From Pseudoponticoccus marisrubri (GTDB taxonomy: Bacteria > Pseudomonadota > Alphaproteobacteria > Rhodobacterales > Rhodobacteraceae): a stretch of DNA of 64,000 bases. Under the pieces are notes generated by a model. It was not told the DNA's origin. It ran no database searches and worked only from the letters and a program-made list of their open reading frames with translations. Each line of letters starts with the position of its first letter. The stretch's first letter is position 1. Shown in pieces: positions 42,179 through 50,951 of the stretch. The position numbers and the translations under genes were made by a program. The stretch is taken from positions 186,001 through 250,000 of the forward strand of contig NZ_LPXO01000004.1 of the NCBI RefSeq assembly GCF_001482405.1. Reading direction: 5' to 3'.

Positions 42179-42607
42179 ATGCGCGCCATGACGAGCGTCC
42201 TGCTCCTGTTTTTCCTGATGGCCCCACAGGTGGGCGAGGCGCAGCAGGTGCGCCAGTTGCTGAACGGGCTGCGCGGCGAGGCGGGGCTGGGCCCCGTCAC
42301 GCCCTCGCCGCGGCTGGAAGAGGCCGCCATGGCCCATGCGCTGGACATGGCGCGCAATGATTTCCTCGCGCATGAGGGGTCGGATGGCAGCCTCGTGGCC
42401 GATCGGGTGCAGCGGGCGGGCTACGGCGCCTGCGTCGTGGCCGAGAACATCGCCCGCGGCCCGGGCGACCCGCGCGAGATTCTGGGTGACTGGGCCCGAA
42501 CGCAGGACAGCCGGCGCAACATGCTGATGGCAGAGATCACCGATTACGGCCTGGTGCGCGCCCGCGGCGGGTTCTGGGTGCTGGTGCTGGGCCGCGACGG
42601 CTGCTAG
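42179..42607 (+). CDS. Exported CAP-domain protein
   Basis: 142 aa. Signal peptide (TSVLLLFFLMAPQVGEA) followed by a CAP/SCP/PR1 domain with LLNGLRGEAGLGPVTPSPRLEEAAMAHALDMA, DFLAHEGSDGSLVADRVQRAGY and ENIARG. Two cysteines could form a disulfide. It lies 24 bases after the deaminase; its stop overlaps that of the guanine deaminase on the other strand by 4 bases. Function of bacterial CAP proteins is largely unknown. Confidence 0.9.
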   Translation: MRAMTSVLLLFFLMAPQVGEAQQVRQLLNGLRGEAGLGPVTPSPRLEEAAMAHALDMARNDFLAHEGSDGSLVADRVQRAGYGACVVAENIARGPGDPREILGDWARTQDSRRNMLMAEITDYGLVRARGGFWVLVLGRDGC

Positions 42608-43899
42608 GCGGGCGCGGCCCGCGCGCCGGCCACGTAGGTCGCCGCGATGGCCCGGTCGTCGCCCAGCATGATCGTGGCAAAGAGCGCCTCCCAGATGTCC
42701 CCGGCCCGCGCGCTGCGCTGCGCGATGGCGGGGGTGGAGGCAAGATCCAGCACGGTGAAATCGGCCTCCAGCCCGGGGGCGAGATTGCCGATCCGATCCG
42801 CTGCATGCAGCGCGCGGGCCGAGCCCTGCGTGCCCAGCCAGAGCAGTTCCGCCGCGTGCAGCGCCCGGCCGCGCAGCTGGCCGATCTCGTAGGCCGCCGC
42901 CATCGTGCGCAGCATCGAGAAGCTCGACCCGCCGCCGGTATCGGTGGCCAGCGCCACGCGCTGCCCCTCGGCCATCAGCCCGTCCATGTCGAACAGGCCC
43001 GAGCCGATGAAGGTGTTCGAGGTCGGACAATGCACCAGCGCCGCCCCGGTCTCGCGCAGCCAGTCGCGCTCGCGCGGCTCAAGGTGGATGGCATGGCCGT
43101 ACAGCCCGCGCGCGCCCAGGAGCCCGTGCTGCTCGTAGGTGTCCAGATAGTCGCGCGCCTCGGGGAACAGGTCCCGCACCCAGGCGATCTCGTCGGTCTG
43201 CTCGCTCAGATGGGTCTGCATCAGGCAGTCGGGATGCGCCGCCCAGAGCGCCCCCAGCGCCTCCAACTGCTCCGGCGTCGAGGTGGGGGAAAAGCGCGGC
43301 GTGATCACGTAGCCCGCGCGCCCCCGCCCGTGCCAGCGCTCCAGCAGCGCAAGGCTGTCGTCATGCGCGCTTTGTACCGTGTCGCGCAGGCCGTCGGGCG
43401 CGTTGCGGTCCATGCAGGTCTTGCCCGCGAAGACCCGCATGTTGCGCGCCGCCGCCGCGTCGAACAGCGCATCGACCGAGGCGGGGTGGATCGTGCAGTA
43501 GCTGCAGACGCTGGTCGTGCCATTGGCCAGCAGCAGGTCCAGATAGGCGCTCGCCACCTCGGCCGCATAGGCCGGGTCGCCAAAGCGCATCTCCTCGGGG
43601 AAGGTGTAGCTGTTCAGCCAGTCGATCAGCCGCTTGCCCCAGCTCGCGATGATGCGGGTCTGCGGGTAATGCGCATGGGCATCTATGAGGCCGGGCACGA
43701 TCAGCGCCGTGCCGTGATCGACCCGGTCGGCCTGCGGATGCGCCGCCTTCAGCGTCTCGGCCGGGCCGATCGCGGCGATGTGCCCGTCCTGCACCAGCAG
43801 CGCGCCGTGCCGGTCGTGCCGCACCGCGCCCAGCCCGTCCTCGAAGGGCGATCCGTCAAAGGACAGGGTCTGTCCCAGGTGCAGGCGGGCGGTGGTCAT
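42604..43899 (-). CDS. guaD: Guanine deaminase
   Basis: 431 aa. Converts guanine to xanthine. Motifs: IDAHAHYPQTRIIASWGKRLIDWLNSYTFPEE (zinc His-x-His and guanine-binding region), CMQTHLSEQTDEI region with the metal His, VHCPTSNTFIGSGLFD and the Asp in ATDTGGGSSFSM. These are signatures of the GuaD branch. It converges on the CAP gene with a 4-base stop overlap and is divergent from mgtE. Confidence 0.94.
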   Translation of the reverse strand: MTTARLHLGQTLSFDGSPFEDGLGAVRHDRHGALLVQDGHIAAIGPAETLKAAHPQADRVDHGTALIVPGLIDAHAHYPQTRIIASWGKRLIDWLNSYTFPEEMRFGDPAYAAEVASAYLDLLLANGTTSVCSYCTIHPASVDALFDAAAARNMRVFAGKTCMDRNAPDGLRDTVQSAHDDSLALLERWHGRGRAGYVITPRFSPTSTPEQLEALGALWAAHPDCLMQTHLSEQTDEIAWVRDLFPEARDYLDTYEQHGLLGARGLYGHAIHLEPRERDWLRETGAALVHCPTSNTFIGSGLFDMDGLMAEGQRVALATDTGGGSSFSMLRTMAAAYEIGQLRGRALHAAELLWLGTQGSARALHAADRIGNLAPGLEADFTVLDLASTPAIAQRSARAGDIWEALFATIMLGDDRAIAATYVAGARAAPA

Positions 43900-44024
43900 G
43901 GGCGCGGTCCGTCTTGTGTCGCGGCCAACCTAGGTGGCGTGCGGGCAAAGGTAAATCACCTCTCCCCCCTGTTGCTGCCCGGGCGCTTGTCCTAGTCTCC
44001 GACACGGGCAGACGGAGGGCAGGC

Positions 44025-45416
44025 ATGGCAAACGAATCCGACACCGTCGTCGCGGAGGCCGAGCGCGACGACGCCTACGTGCTGGACCGCAAGGCGGTCA
44101 GCCAGATCCTCTATGCCGTCGATGTCGAGGACCGCGACCAGCTGGTCACGTTGATGGAGCCGCTGCACGCGGCCGACATCGCCGACCTGCTGGAACAGGT
44201 GAACGCCTTCGACCGGATGCGGCTGATCCGGCTCTACGGGCAGGAATTCGACGGCGACATCCTCTCCGAGCTGGACGAGACGCTGCGCGAGGAGGTGATC
44301 GGCATCCTGCGCCCCGAGGTGCTGGCCGAGGCCGTGCGCGAGCTGGACAGCGACGACGTGGTCGACCTGATCGAGGATCTGGGCGACACCGAGCGCGACG
44401 CAATCCTCGGCGCGCTCGAGGCCGGCGACCGGGCCGCGGTGCAGCAATCGCTCTCTTACCCAGAGTTCTCGGCCGGCCGCCTGATGCAGCGCGAGGTGGT
44501 GATGGCGCCCGAGCACTGGAACGTGGGCGATGCCATCGACTACATGCGCAATGCCGACCACCTGCCCGAGCAGTTCTACCACATCGTGCTGGTCGACCCG
44601 AAACTGCGCCCGGTGGCCAATGTCACGCTGGGCCGGCTGATGGCCTCGCGCCGTGACGTGCTGTTGCGCAGCATCGCCGAGGAGACGTTCCACACCATCC
44701 CGGCCACCCGCGACGAGGGCGAGGTGGCCTATGCGTTCAACCAGTACCACCTGATCTCGGCCCCCGTGGTGGACGAGAACGAGCGGCTGGTCGGCATGAT
44801 CACCATCGACGACGCCATGGCCGTTCTGGACGAGGAGAACGAGGAGGACATCCTGCGCCTTGCCGGCGTGGACGAGGAAAGCCGCCTGTCCGACACGGTG
44901 GTCGACACGACCAAGCGCCGCTTTCCGTGGCTGGCGGTGAACCTCGTGACGGCCGTCATGGCCAGCCTTGTCATCGCCCAGTTCGAGGCGGCGATCGCGC
45001 AGGTCGTGGCACTGGCCGTGCTGATGCCGATCGTGGCCTCGATGGGCGGCAATGCCGGCACGCAGAGCCTGACCGTCGCGGTGCGCGCGCTGGCCACCAA
45101 GGACCTGACCGGCGCCAATGTCTGGCGCGTGGTCCGGCGCGAGGTCGCGGTGGGACTGGTCAACGGCATCGCCTTTGCCATCATCATGTCCATCGTCGGC
45201 ATCGTCTGGTTCGGCTCGCTCGCGCTGGGCGGGGTGATCGCGGCGGCGATGATCATCAACCTCGTGGTGGCCGGGCTGGCCGGCATCGTCATCCCCGTCG
45301 CGCTGGAGAAGCTGGGCGTCGACCCGGCGCTGGCCTCGGGGGCCTTCGTGACCACGGTGACCGACGTGGTGGGCTTCTTCGCCTTCCTCGGCCTCGCCGT
45401 GATCGTCCTGCTGTAG
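44025..45416 (+). CDS. mgtE: Magnesium transporter MgtE
   Basis: 463 aa from the ATG at 44025. Cytosolic N domain (MEPLHAADIADLLEQV), then a CBS pair with AGRLMQREVVMAPEHWNVGDAI and LISAPVVDENERLVGMITIDDAM, then five membrane helices with the pore signature MGGNAGTQSLTVAVRALA. Mg-bound CBS/N domains close the pore in this family. The fau gene follows after 11 bases. Confidence 0.95.
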   Translation: MANESDTVVAEAERDDAYVLDRKAVSQILYAVDVEDRDQLVTLMEPLHAADIADLLEQVNAFDRMRLIRLYGQEFDGDILSELDETLREEVIGILRPEVLAEAVRELDSDDVVDLIEDLGDTERDAILGALEAGDRAAVQQSLSYPEFSAGRLMQREVVMAPEHWNVGDAIDYMRNADHLPEQFYHIVLVDPKLRPVANVTLGRLMASRRDVLLRSIAEETFHTIPATRDEGEVAYAFNQYHLISAPVVDENERLVGMITIDDAMAVLDEENEEDILRLAGVDEESRLSDTVVDTTKRRFPWLAVNLVTAVMASLVIAQFEAAIAQVVALAVLMPIVASMGGNAGTQSLTVAVRALATKDLTGANVWRVVRREVAVGLVNGIAFAIIMSIVGIVWFGSLALGGVIAAAMIINLVVAGLAGIVIPVALEKLGVDPALASGAFVTTVTDVVGFFAFLGLAVIVLL

Positions 45417-45427
45417 GGGAGGGGCAG

Positions 45428-45985
45428 ATGGAGCTGGCAGAGCGCAAGACCGCGGCGCGCAAGGCGGCCTTCGAGCGGCGCAAGACGGCATTCGACGCGC
45501 AGGCGCCCGGCGCGGCCGGCAAGCTGAGCGAGATCCTCGCCGGCCATCGCGGTGTGCCCTGTTCGGGCTTCCTGCCGATCCGGACCGAGATCGACCCCCG
45601 TCCCGCCATGGAAGAGGCGGCGGCGCATGGCCCGGTCGGCGTGCCGGTGATCCAGGGCCGCGGCCAGCCGCTGCGCTTTGCCCGGTGGGAGCCGGGCATG
45701 GCGCTGGTCGATGGCCCGTTCGGCGCGCGCATCCCCGAGGCGCCCGAGTATTTCGAGCCCGAGCTGCTGATCGTGCCGCTGGTGGCCTTCACCCGGGCCG
45801 GCGCGCGGCTGGGCTATGGCGGCGGGTTCTACGACCGCACGCTGCAGCAGCTGCGCGCCCGCCGCCGCACCCTGGCGGTGGGCTTTGCCTTCGCCGCGCA
45901 GGAGGCGGAGGCGCTGCCGCTCGAACCGACCGACCAGCCGCTCGACATGATCGTGACCGAGCGCGAGGTGATCCTGCCCGCCTGA
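45428..45985 (+). CDS. 5-formyltetrahydrofolate cyclo-ligase
   Basis: 185 aa from the ATG at 45428. Converts 5-formyl-THF to 5,10-methenyl-THF with ATP. FLPIRTEIDPRPAMEE near residue 48, and the C-terminal signature LIVPLVAFTRAGARLGYGGGFYDRTL, which holds the ATP-binding GYGGGFYDR. Tight spacing to mgtE suggests shared transcription. In E. coli the gene is ygfA/fau. Confidence 0.93.
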   Translation: MELAERKTAARKAAFERRKTAFDAQAPGAAGKLSEILAGHRGVPCSGFLPIRTEIDPRPAMEEAAAHGPVGVPVIQGRGQPLRFARWEPGMALVDGPFGARIPEAPEYFEPELLIVPLVAFTRAGARLGYGGGFYDRTLQQLRARRRTLAVGFAFAAQEAEALPLEPTDQPLDMIVTEREVILPA

Positions 45986-46036
45986 GGAACCCTTTCCCTG
46001 TCCGGGCCGTTGCGTCTGCGCGGACAAGGGGATGTC

Positions 46037-46702
46037 ATGAAGCCATCGCAGGATCACAGGTTGCACGAACGCGGCGGGCTGCTGCTGGCCTGTGGTGCGT
46101 TGGGCTGCGTCGGCACGCTGGCCCCGATCGTTGCCATGGCGCTGGCCCTGACGACGGCCGAGCATGACATCATCGCCGACACGATTTCGGATCTCGGACG
46201 TGGTCCGCATCACGAGATCATGGATACCGGCTTCTACATGGCCGCCTGCGGGCTGATCGGCCTCGCCATCGGGGCGGCGCATGCGCATCTGGGCCGCTGG
46301 GCGTGGTCGCTGGGCCTGTTCTGCCTCGCCGCGCTGGCGCTGATCGTCACGCTGCTGGGGATCTGGGACGCGTTTCACGACACGCTCGACGGCGAGAAGT
46401 CGATGACCGTGCACACGCGGCTGACCTTTGCGCTGGGCCCGCTCTACCTGGCCGGCCCGTTGCTGATGGCGCAGGGGGCGGCCAACATGAACGGGCTGTA
46501 CCGGCGGCTCTTCATCCTGTCTGCCGGGCTCTGGACGGTGTTTGCCGTGGCCTTCAAGCTGGCGCCGGACGGCTATGACGGGCTGCTCGAGAAGATCGCT
46601 GTCACGGCCACGCTGCTCTGGACCCTGCCGCTGGGCTGGATGCTGCTGCGCCGCGGGCAGGCGCGTCTGCCGCACCCGGCGCCGGAGACCGGCGGGGACT
46701 GA
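46037..46702 (+). CDS. DUF998-type membrane protein
   Basis: 221 aa from the ATG at 46037. About six hydrophobic helices, starting with LLLACGALGCVGTLAPIVAMALAL; a short loop DIIADTISDLGRGPHHEIMD between the first two is the most conserved-looking part and resembles DUF998 proteins. Function unknown. Confidence 0.75.
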   Translation: MKPSQDHRLHERGGLLLACGALGCVGTLAPIVAMALALTTAEHDIIADTISDLGRGPHHEIMDTGFYMAACGLIGLAIGAAHAHLGRWAWSLGLFCLAALALIVTLLGIWDAFHDTLDGEKSMTVHTRLTFALGPLYLAGPLLMAQGAANMNGLYRRLFILSAGLWTVFAVAFKLAPDGYDGLLEKIAVTATLLWTLPLGWMLLRRGQARLPHPAPETGGD

Positions 46703-46711
46703 CCGTCGCGC

Positions 46712-47281
46712 CTAGGCGTCGTCCCACCGCGCCAGCCGTGCCGGCAGCTCTGTCGCCGTGCAGGCGGGGCGCGCGGCCCAAGGCACGGTGGTCGCCATCA
46801 CGGCGCCGCCGAACAGCACCAGCAGCCCCACGGGGATGGCCGCGCCGATCAGCCGGTCGGTCGAGACGCCGCTGGCCAGCGCACCGAAAAAGATCGCCAG
46901 CGCGATCAGCACCGAGACGGCGCCCATCCCGAACATCACCCAGCGCACCCGCCCGCCCTCGCCAAGATGAACGGGCAACTGGGGCTGGTGCTTGGCCAGC
47001 TGCGCGGCGATGGCCCGGCAGAGCGCGAGATGCGCCCTGCGGTCGGGCTGCTCCGGCCCGGCGCTGCGGGGCACGTTGATCGCGATGCGCGTACGCCCCT
47101 CGGGAAAGGACAGGTCCAGCCGGCGCAGCAGGATCCCGCGCACCGTGCTCTGCACCAGCCGGGCGCCCTGCAGGGTCGAGAGGTCGCGCCAGCCCTCCGG
47201 CGTCAGCAGCCGATCCCCCTCCAGCCGCCAGTCGACGGCGCCGCGCAGGCTGGCCGGGCGGAAGGAGAAGACCTCAGCCAA
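46712..47281 (-). CDS. Membrane protein of unknown function
   Basis: 189 aa if translation starts at the TTG at 47281, which overlaps the purD stop in TTGGCTGA; no ATG/GTG lies nearby in frame. It begins MAEVFSFRPASLRGAVDWRL and contains two helices near residues 110-165 (WVMFGMGAVSVLIALAIFFG and IGAAIPVGLLVLFGGAVMAT). The overlap suggests coupling to purD. No family recognised; the start is the least certain part. Confidence 0.6.
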   Translation of the reverse strand: MAEVFSFRPASLRGAVDWRLEGDRLLTPEGWRDLSTLQGARLVQSTVRGILLRRLDLSFPEGRTRIAINVPRSAGPEQPDRRAHLALCRAIAAQLAKHQPQLPVHLGEGGRVRWVMFGMGAVSVLIALAIFFGALASGVSTDRLIGAAIPVGLLVLFGGAVMATTVPWAARPACTATELPARLARWDDA

Positions 47282-48539
47282 GCGCGCGCCATCCGATGTC
47301 GCGGCGGTAGACGCCCTGCGGCCAGTCCACCGAGTCCGCCATGGCATAGGCCCGGTCGCGCGCCTGCTGCAGCGAGGCACCGCGCGCGGTGGCGTTCAGC
47401 ACGCGCCCGCCACTGGCCACGACCGCGCCGCCCTGCCGCGCCGTGCCGGCATGGAACATCATGTGGAAACTGTCCTCGGGCAGGCTGTCCAATCCGCGGA
47501 TTTCGGTGCCCTTTTCGTACGAACCGGGATAGCCCTCGGCGGCCAGCACCACGGTCATGGCGTGATCCCCGGCCCAGGTCACCTGCGCCTCGTCCAGCCG
47601 CCCTTCGGCGCAGGCATGGATCAGGTCGAGCGCCTGCGCGCCCAGCCGCAGCATCAGCACCTGGCATTCGGGATCGCCGAAGCGGGCATTGTATTCGACC
47701 AGCCGCGGCGCGCCGTCCTCGATCATCAGCCCGGCATAAAGCACCCCCTGGTAAGGCGTGCCGCGCCGCGCCATCTCGGCCATGGTGGGGCGGATGATCT
47801 CGTCCATCGCGCGGGCCGCCACGGCTTCGGTCATCACCGGGGCGGGGGAATAGGCGCCCATGCCGCCGGTATTGGGGCCTGTGTCGCCCTCGCCGATGCG
47901 CTTGTGGTCCTGCGCGGTGCCGATGGGCAGGCAGGTCTCGCCATCGACCAGCACGAAGAAGCTGGCCTCCTCGCCGGTCATGAACTCCTCGATCACCACC
48001 TCGGCGCCGGCCCCGCCGAAGGCGCCGCCGAACATGTCGTCGATCGCCGCGCAGGCCTGCTCGACCGTCTCGGCGATGATGACCCCCTTGCCGGCGGCCA
48101 GCCCGTCGGCCTTGACCACGATGGGCGCGCCTTGGGCGCGGACATGGGCCTTGGCGGCCTCGGCCTCGGTGAAATGGCCATAGCCGGCCGTGGGCGCGCC
48201 GGCCGCGTCGCAGATCTGCTTGGTGAAGCTTTTCGACGCCTCCAGCCGCGCCGCCGCGGCCGAGGGGCCGAAGACAAGGAAGCCCGCCTCGCGCAGCCGG
48301 TCGGCCACGCCCGCGGCCAGCGGCGCCTCGGGTCCGATGATGACGAGGTCGATGGCATGCTCGCCGGCAAACTCGACCACCGCGCCGCGATCCTCGATGT
48401 CGAGGCGGGCGCATTCCGCGATCTCGGCGATGCCGGCATTGCCGGGCGCCACGATCAGCTTGTCGCATTTGGGGTTCTGCAAGGTGGCCCAGGCCAGGGC
48501 ATGCTCGCGCCCGCCGCCGCCGAGAATGAGGATGTTCAT
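47274..48539 (-). CDS. purD: Phosphoribosylamine-glycine ligase
   Basis: 421 aa from the ATG at 48539. Second step of purine synthesis (GAR synthetase). ATP-grasp enzyme: MNILILGGGGREHALAW at the N-terminus, KADGLAAGKGV, the signature RFGDPECQVLMLRL, and GPNTGGMGAYSPAP. It is divergent from xseA. Confidence 0.97.
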   Translation of the reverse strand: MNILILGGGGREHALAWATLQNPKCDKLIVAPGNAGIAEIAECARLDIEDRGAVVEFAGEHAIDLVIIGPEAPLAAGVADRLREAGFLVFGPSAAAARLEASKSFTKQICDAAGAPTAGYGHFTEAEAAKAHVRAQGAPIVVKADGLAAGKGVIIAETVEQACAAIDDMFGGAFGGAGAEVVIEEFMTGEEASFFVLVDGETCLPIGTAQDHKRIGEGDTGPNTGGMGAYSPAPVMTEAVAARAMDEIIRPTMAEMARRGTPYQGVLYAGLMIEDGAPRLVEYNARFGDPECQVLMLRLGAQALDLIHACAEGRLDEAQVTWAGDHAMTVVLAAEGYPGSYEKGTEIRGLDSLPEDSFHMMFHAGTARQGGAVVASGGRVLNATARGASLQQARDRAYAMADSVDWPQGVYRRDIGWRALG

Positions 48540-48620
48540 GTCTGGTCTCCTGTGCCGCCGGCGTCGCGGGGGCCGGTCCGTCGCCATTGTCGCTCGGACC
48601 AATTGCGCGTCAATGGCAAC

Positions 48621-48649
48621 TCCGGGGATATTTCCGGACCAAAGACGGG
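48621..48649 (+). repeat. Dispersed repeat, diverged copy
   Basis: TCCGGGGATATTTCCGGACC followed by AAAGACGGG, close to the variant at 26900. It lies in the purD-xseA divergent gap. Confidence 0.55.
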
Positions 48650-48712
48650 CGTGGTTTCGCTTTGCCTTGGCGCCGTTTAAGGTCGGCGCGTGGCAAGGGC
48701 AAGAGAGGCGGC

Positions 48713-50248
48713 ATGGACCTTCTTGATGACGAACCGGGCAACACGCCGGAATTCACGGTGTCCGAGCTGTCGGGCGCGGTCAAACGCACCATCGAGGGCG
48801 AGTTCGGCTTCGTCCGCGTCAAGGGCGAGATCGGGCGCGTCAGCCGGCCGCGTTCGGGGCATGTCTATCTCGACCTCAAGGATGACCGCGCGGTGATCTC
48901 GGGCGTGATGTGGAAGGGCGTCGCCGCCCGCCAGCAGACCCAGCCCGAGGAAGGGATGGAGGTGGTGGCCACCGGGCGCATGACCACTTTCCCCGGTCAG
49001 TCCAAGTACCAGATCGTGATCGAGGACATCCGCCCGGCCGGCATGGGCGCGCTGATGGCCATGCTGGAGAAGCGCAAGGCGCAGCTGCAGGCCGAGGGGC
49101 TGTTCGACCCCGCGCGCAAGCAGCCCTTGCCCTACCTGCCCGAGATCATCGGTGTGGTCACCTCGCCCTCGGGCGCGGTGATCCGCGACATCCTGCACCG
49201 CCTGCGCGAGCGGTTTCCCCGCAAGGTGCTGATCTGGCCCGTGGCCGTGCAGGGGGCTGCCTGCGCGCCCGAGGTCGCCCGCGCCATCGAGGGGTTCAAC
49301 CGCCTGACTCCGGGCGGCGCGCTGCCCCGACCCGACCTGCTGATCGTGGCGCGCGGCGGTGGCTCGGTCGAGGATCTGTGGGGCTTCAACGAAGAGGTGG
49401 TGGCGCGGGCGGCGGCGGCCTCGCAGATCCCGCTGATCTCGGCCGTGGGGCACGAGACCGACACCACGCTGATCGATTTCGTCTCGGACCGGCGGGCGCC
49501 GACGCCCACCGCTGCGGCCGAGCTGGCCGTGCCGGTCCGCGTCGACCTGATGGCGCAGGTGGCCGACCAGGGCGCCCGGATGACGCGGGCCATGTCGCAG
49601 CGCCTCGAGACGCGCGGGCAGCGGCTGCGCGATCTGGCCCGTGTCCTGCCGCGCCCCGAGGAGCTGCTGGACGGGCCGCGCCAAAGGCTCGACGTGCTGG
49701 GCGAAAGGCTGCCGCAGGCGCTGGTCCGCTTGGTGGACCGCAAGCGGCTGCGGCTGAGCGAACAGGCGGGCAGCCTGCGCCCGACGCTGCTGTCGCGGGC
49801 CATCGCGGCTGAGCGGGCCCGCGTGGCCGATCGCGGCGCGCGGCTGGCCCCGGCGCTGCAACGGCTGGTCGAGACCCGGCAGGTGGCGCTGGCGCATCGC
49901 GCCGAACGCCTGTCGCTGCGCCCCATCCGGCGCGAGATCACCACCGCGCGCGAGCGGCTGGAGGCGCTGTCGCACCGGCTGGACGAGGCGCAATCGGCCC
50001 GCGTCTCCGAGGCGCGCCGCCGGCTGGACGCGCTGGAGCGGCTGCGCGAGACGCTGGGCTACCGCGAGACGCTGCGCCGCGGCTATGCGGTGGTGCGCGG
50101 CGACGGGCATCTGGTCTCGACCAAGACCGCCGCCGAGGATGCCACCGGGCTGGAGATCGAGTTCGCCGACGGGCGGCTGAAACTGGGCGGCGGCAAGGCC
50201 CGGAAGACGTCGAAACCCGCCAAGCCGGAACAGGGCTCGCTCTTCTGA
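48713..50248 (+). CDS. xseA: Exodeoxyribonuclease VII large subunit
   Basis: 511 aa from the ATG at 48713 (AGAGAGGCGGC upstream). An N-terminal OB domain (FGFVRVKGEIGRVSRPRSGHVYLDLKDD) leads to the catalytic region with VVTSPSGAVIRDILHRL, RGGGSVEDLWGFNEE and SAVGHETDTTLIDFVSDRRAPTPTAAAE, followed by a long helical region. With XseB it degrades single-stranded DNA. xseB is not in the window. Confidence 0.97.
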   Translation: MDLLDDEPGNTPEFTVSELSGAVKRTIEGEFGFVRVKGEIGRVSRPRSGHVYLDLKDDRAVISGVMWKGVAARQQTQPEEGMEVVATGRMTTFPGQSKYQIVIEDIRPAGMGALMAMLEKRKAQLQAEGLFDPARKQPLPYLPEIIGVVTSPSGAVIRDILHRLRERFPRKVLIWPVAVQGAACAPEVARAIEGFNRLTPGGALPRPDLLIVARGGGSVEDLWGFNEEVVARAAAASQIPLISAVGHETDTTLIDFVSDRRAPTPTAAAELAVPVRVDLMAQVADQGARMTRAMSQRLETRGQRLRDLARVLPRPEELLDGPRQRLDVLGERLPQALVRLVDRKRLRLSEQAGSLRPTLLSRAIAAERARVADRGARLAPALQRLVETRQVALAHRAERLSLRPIRREITTARERLEALSHRLDEAQSARVSEARRRLDALERLRETLGYRETLRRGYAVVRGDGHLVSTKTAAEDATGLEIEFADGRLKLGGGKARKTSKPAKPEQGSLF

Positions 50249-50257
50249 TCGGGCGGG

Positions 50258-50345
50258 TGCAGGTGCAGAATGCTGCGCTTTCGCTGCGCAGCATTGCACG
50301 GGTTCCCTTTTCTTCTGCACTCGCATAAGCTTTGCTGCATTGCAT
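50258..50345. promoter_or_regulatory. TGC-rich region, possible PhaR operator
   Basis: Many TGC/GCA triplets occur here, with an inverted repeat AATGCTGCGC (50269-50278)/GCGCAGCATT (50286-50295) and a downstream CTGCATTGCA. PhaR of related bacteria binds TGC-rich dyads at phaP and at its own promoter, so this is a likely autoregulatory site. The first dyad could also serve as an xseA terminator. Confidence 0.6.
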
Positions 50346-50367
50346 CATGACCAGGGGAGGGGAGCCT

Positions 50368-50907
50368 TTGGCCGAACCGGAAAAGCCGCTGCTGATCAAG
50401 CGCTACGCAAGTCGCCGGCTCTACAATACCGAGACCTCGGATTACGTGACGATGGAGGACATCGCCGGGTTCATCCGGGACGGCCGCGAGGTGCAGATCG
50501 TCGACCTGAAATCGGGCGACGACCTGACGCGGCAATACCTTCTGCAGATCGTGGCCGAGCATGAGAGCAAGGGCGAAAGCGTCCTGCCGATCAACGTGCT
50601 GACCGATCTGGTGCGGTCCTACACGACCCATGCCACCAGCGCCGTGCCGCAATTCCTGGCCGCCAGTTTCGAGATGTTCCGCGACAGCCAGTCCAAGTGG
50701 CTGGAGAACGTGAACTCGATGAACCCGATGGCCAAGAGTTTCGAGGCGATGCAGGCGCAGCAGGAAGCGTTCCTCAAGGCGATGTCGGGCCGCATGGCCG
50801 GCACCGGGCCGGACACGCCCGGGCAGGAGGACGAGAGCGAGGATTTGGACGCGATAAAGCGCCAGGTCGCCGAGCTTCAGCAGAAGCTCGCCAAGCTGGA
50901 AAAGTAA
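50368..50907 (+). CDS. phaR: Polyhydroxyalkanoate synthesis repressor PhaR
   Basis: 179 aa from the TTG at 50368; AGGGGAGGGGA stands a few bases upstream and the start then reads MAEPEKPLLIKRYASRRLYN, the family N-terminus. An ATG at 50347 is an alternative. The PHB/PHA accumulation regulator domains include KRYASRRLYNTETSDYVTMEDIAGFIRDGREVQIVDLKSGDDLTRQYLLQIV, with a C-terminal helix (KRQVAELQQKLAKLEK). PhaR represses phasin genes and binds PHA granules. No other pha gene is in the window. Confidence 0.94.
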   Translation: MAEPEKPLLIKRYASRRLYNTETSDYVTMEDIAGFIRDGREVQIVDLKSGDDLTRQYLLQIVAEHESKGESVLPINVLTDLVRSYTTHATSAVPQFLAASFEMFRDSQSKWLENVNSMNPMAKSFEAMQAQQEAFLKAMSGRMAGTGPDTPGQEDESEDLDAIKRQVAELQQKLAKLEK

Positions 50908-50913
50908 GCCGGA

Positions 50914-50933
50914 GGGGCGGCGCGGGCCGCCCC
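50914..50933. terminator. Hairpin between convergent phaR and aminotransferase
   Basis: GGGGCGGC (50914-50921) pairs with GCCGCCCC (50926-50933) around a GCGG loop. It can serve both strands; no T-run follows. Confidence 0.45.
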
Positions 50934-50951
50934 CTGGTCGGGCGCGGGGCC

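Noticed and set aside
50269-50295. Hairpin after xseA taken simply as a terminator
   Set aside because: Possible, but the abundance of TGC dyads across the whole region fits a PhaR operator better; kept as regulatory.
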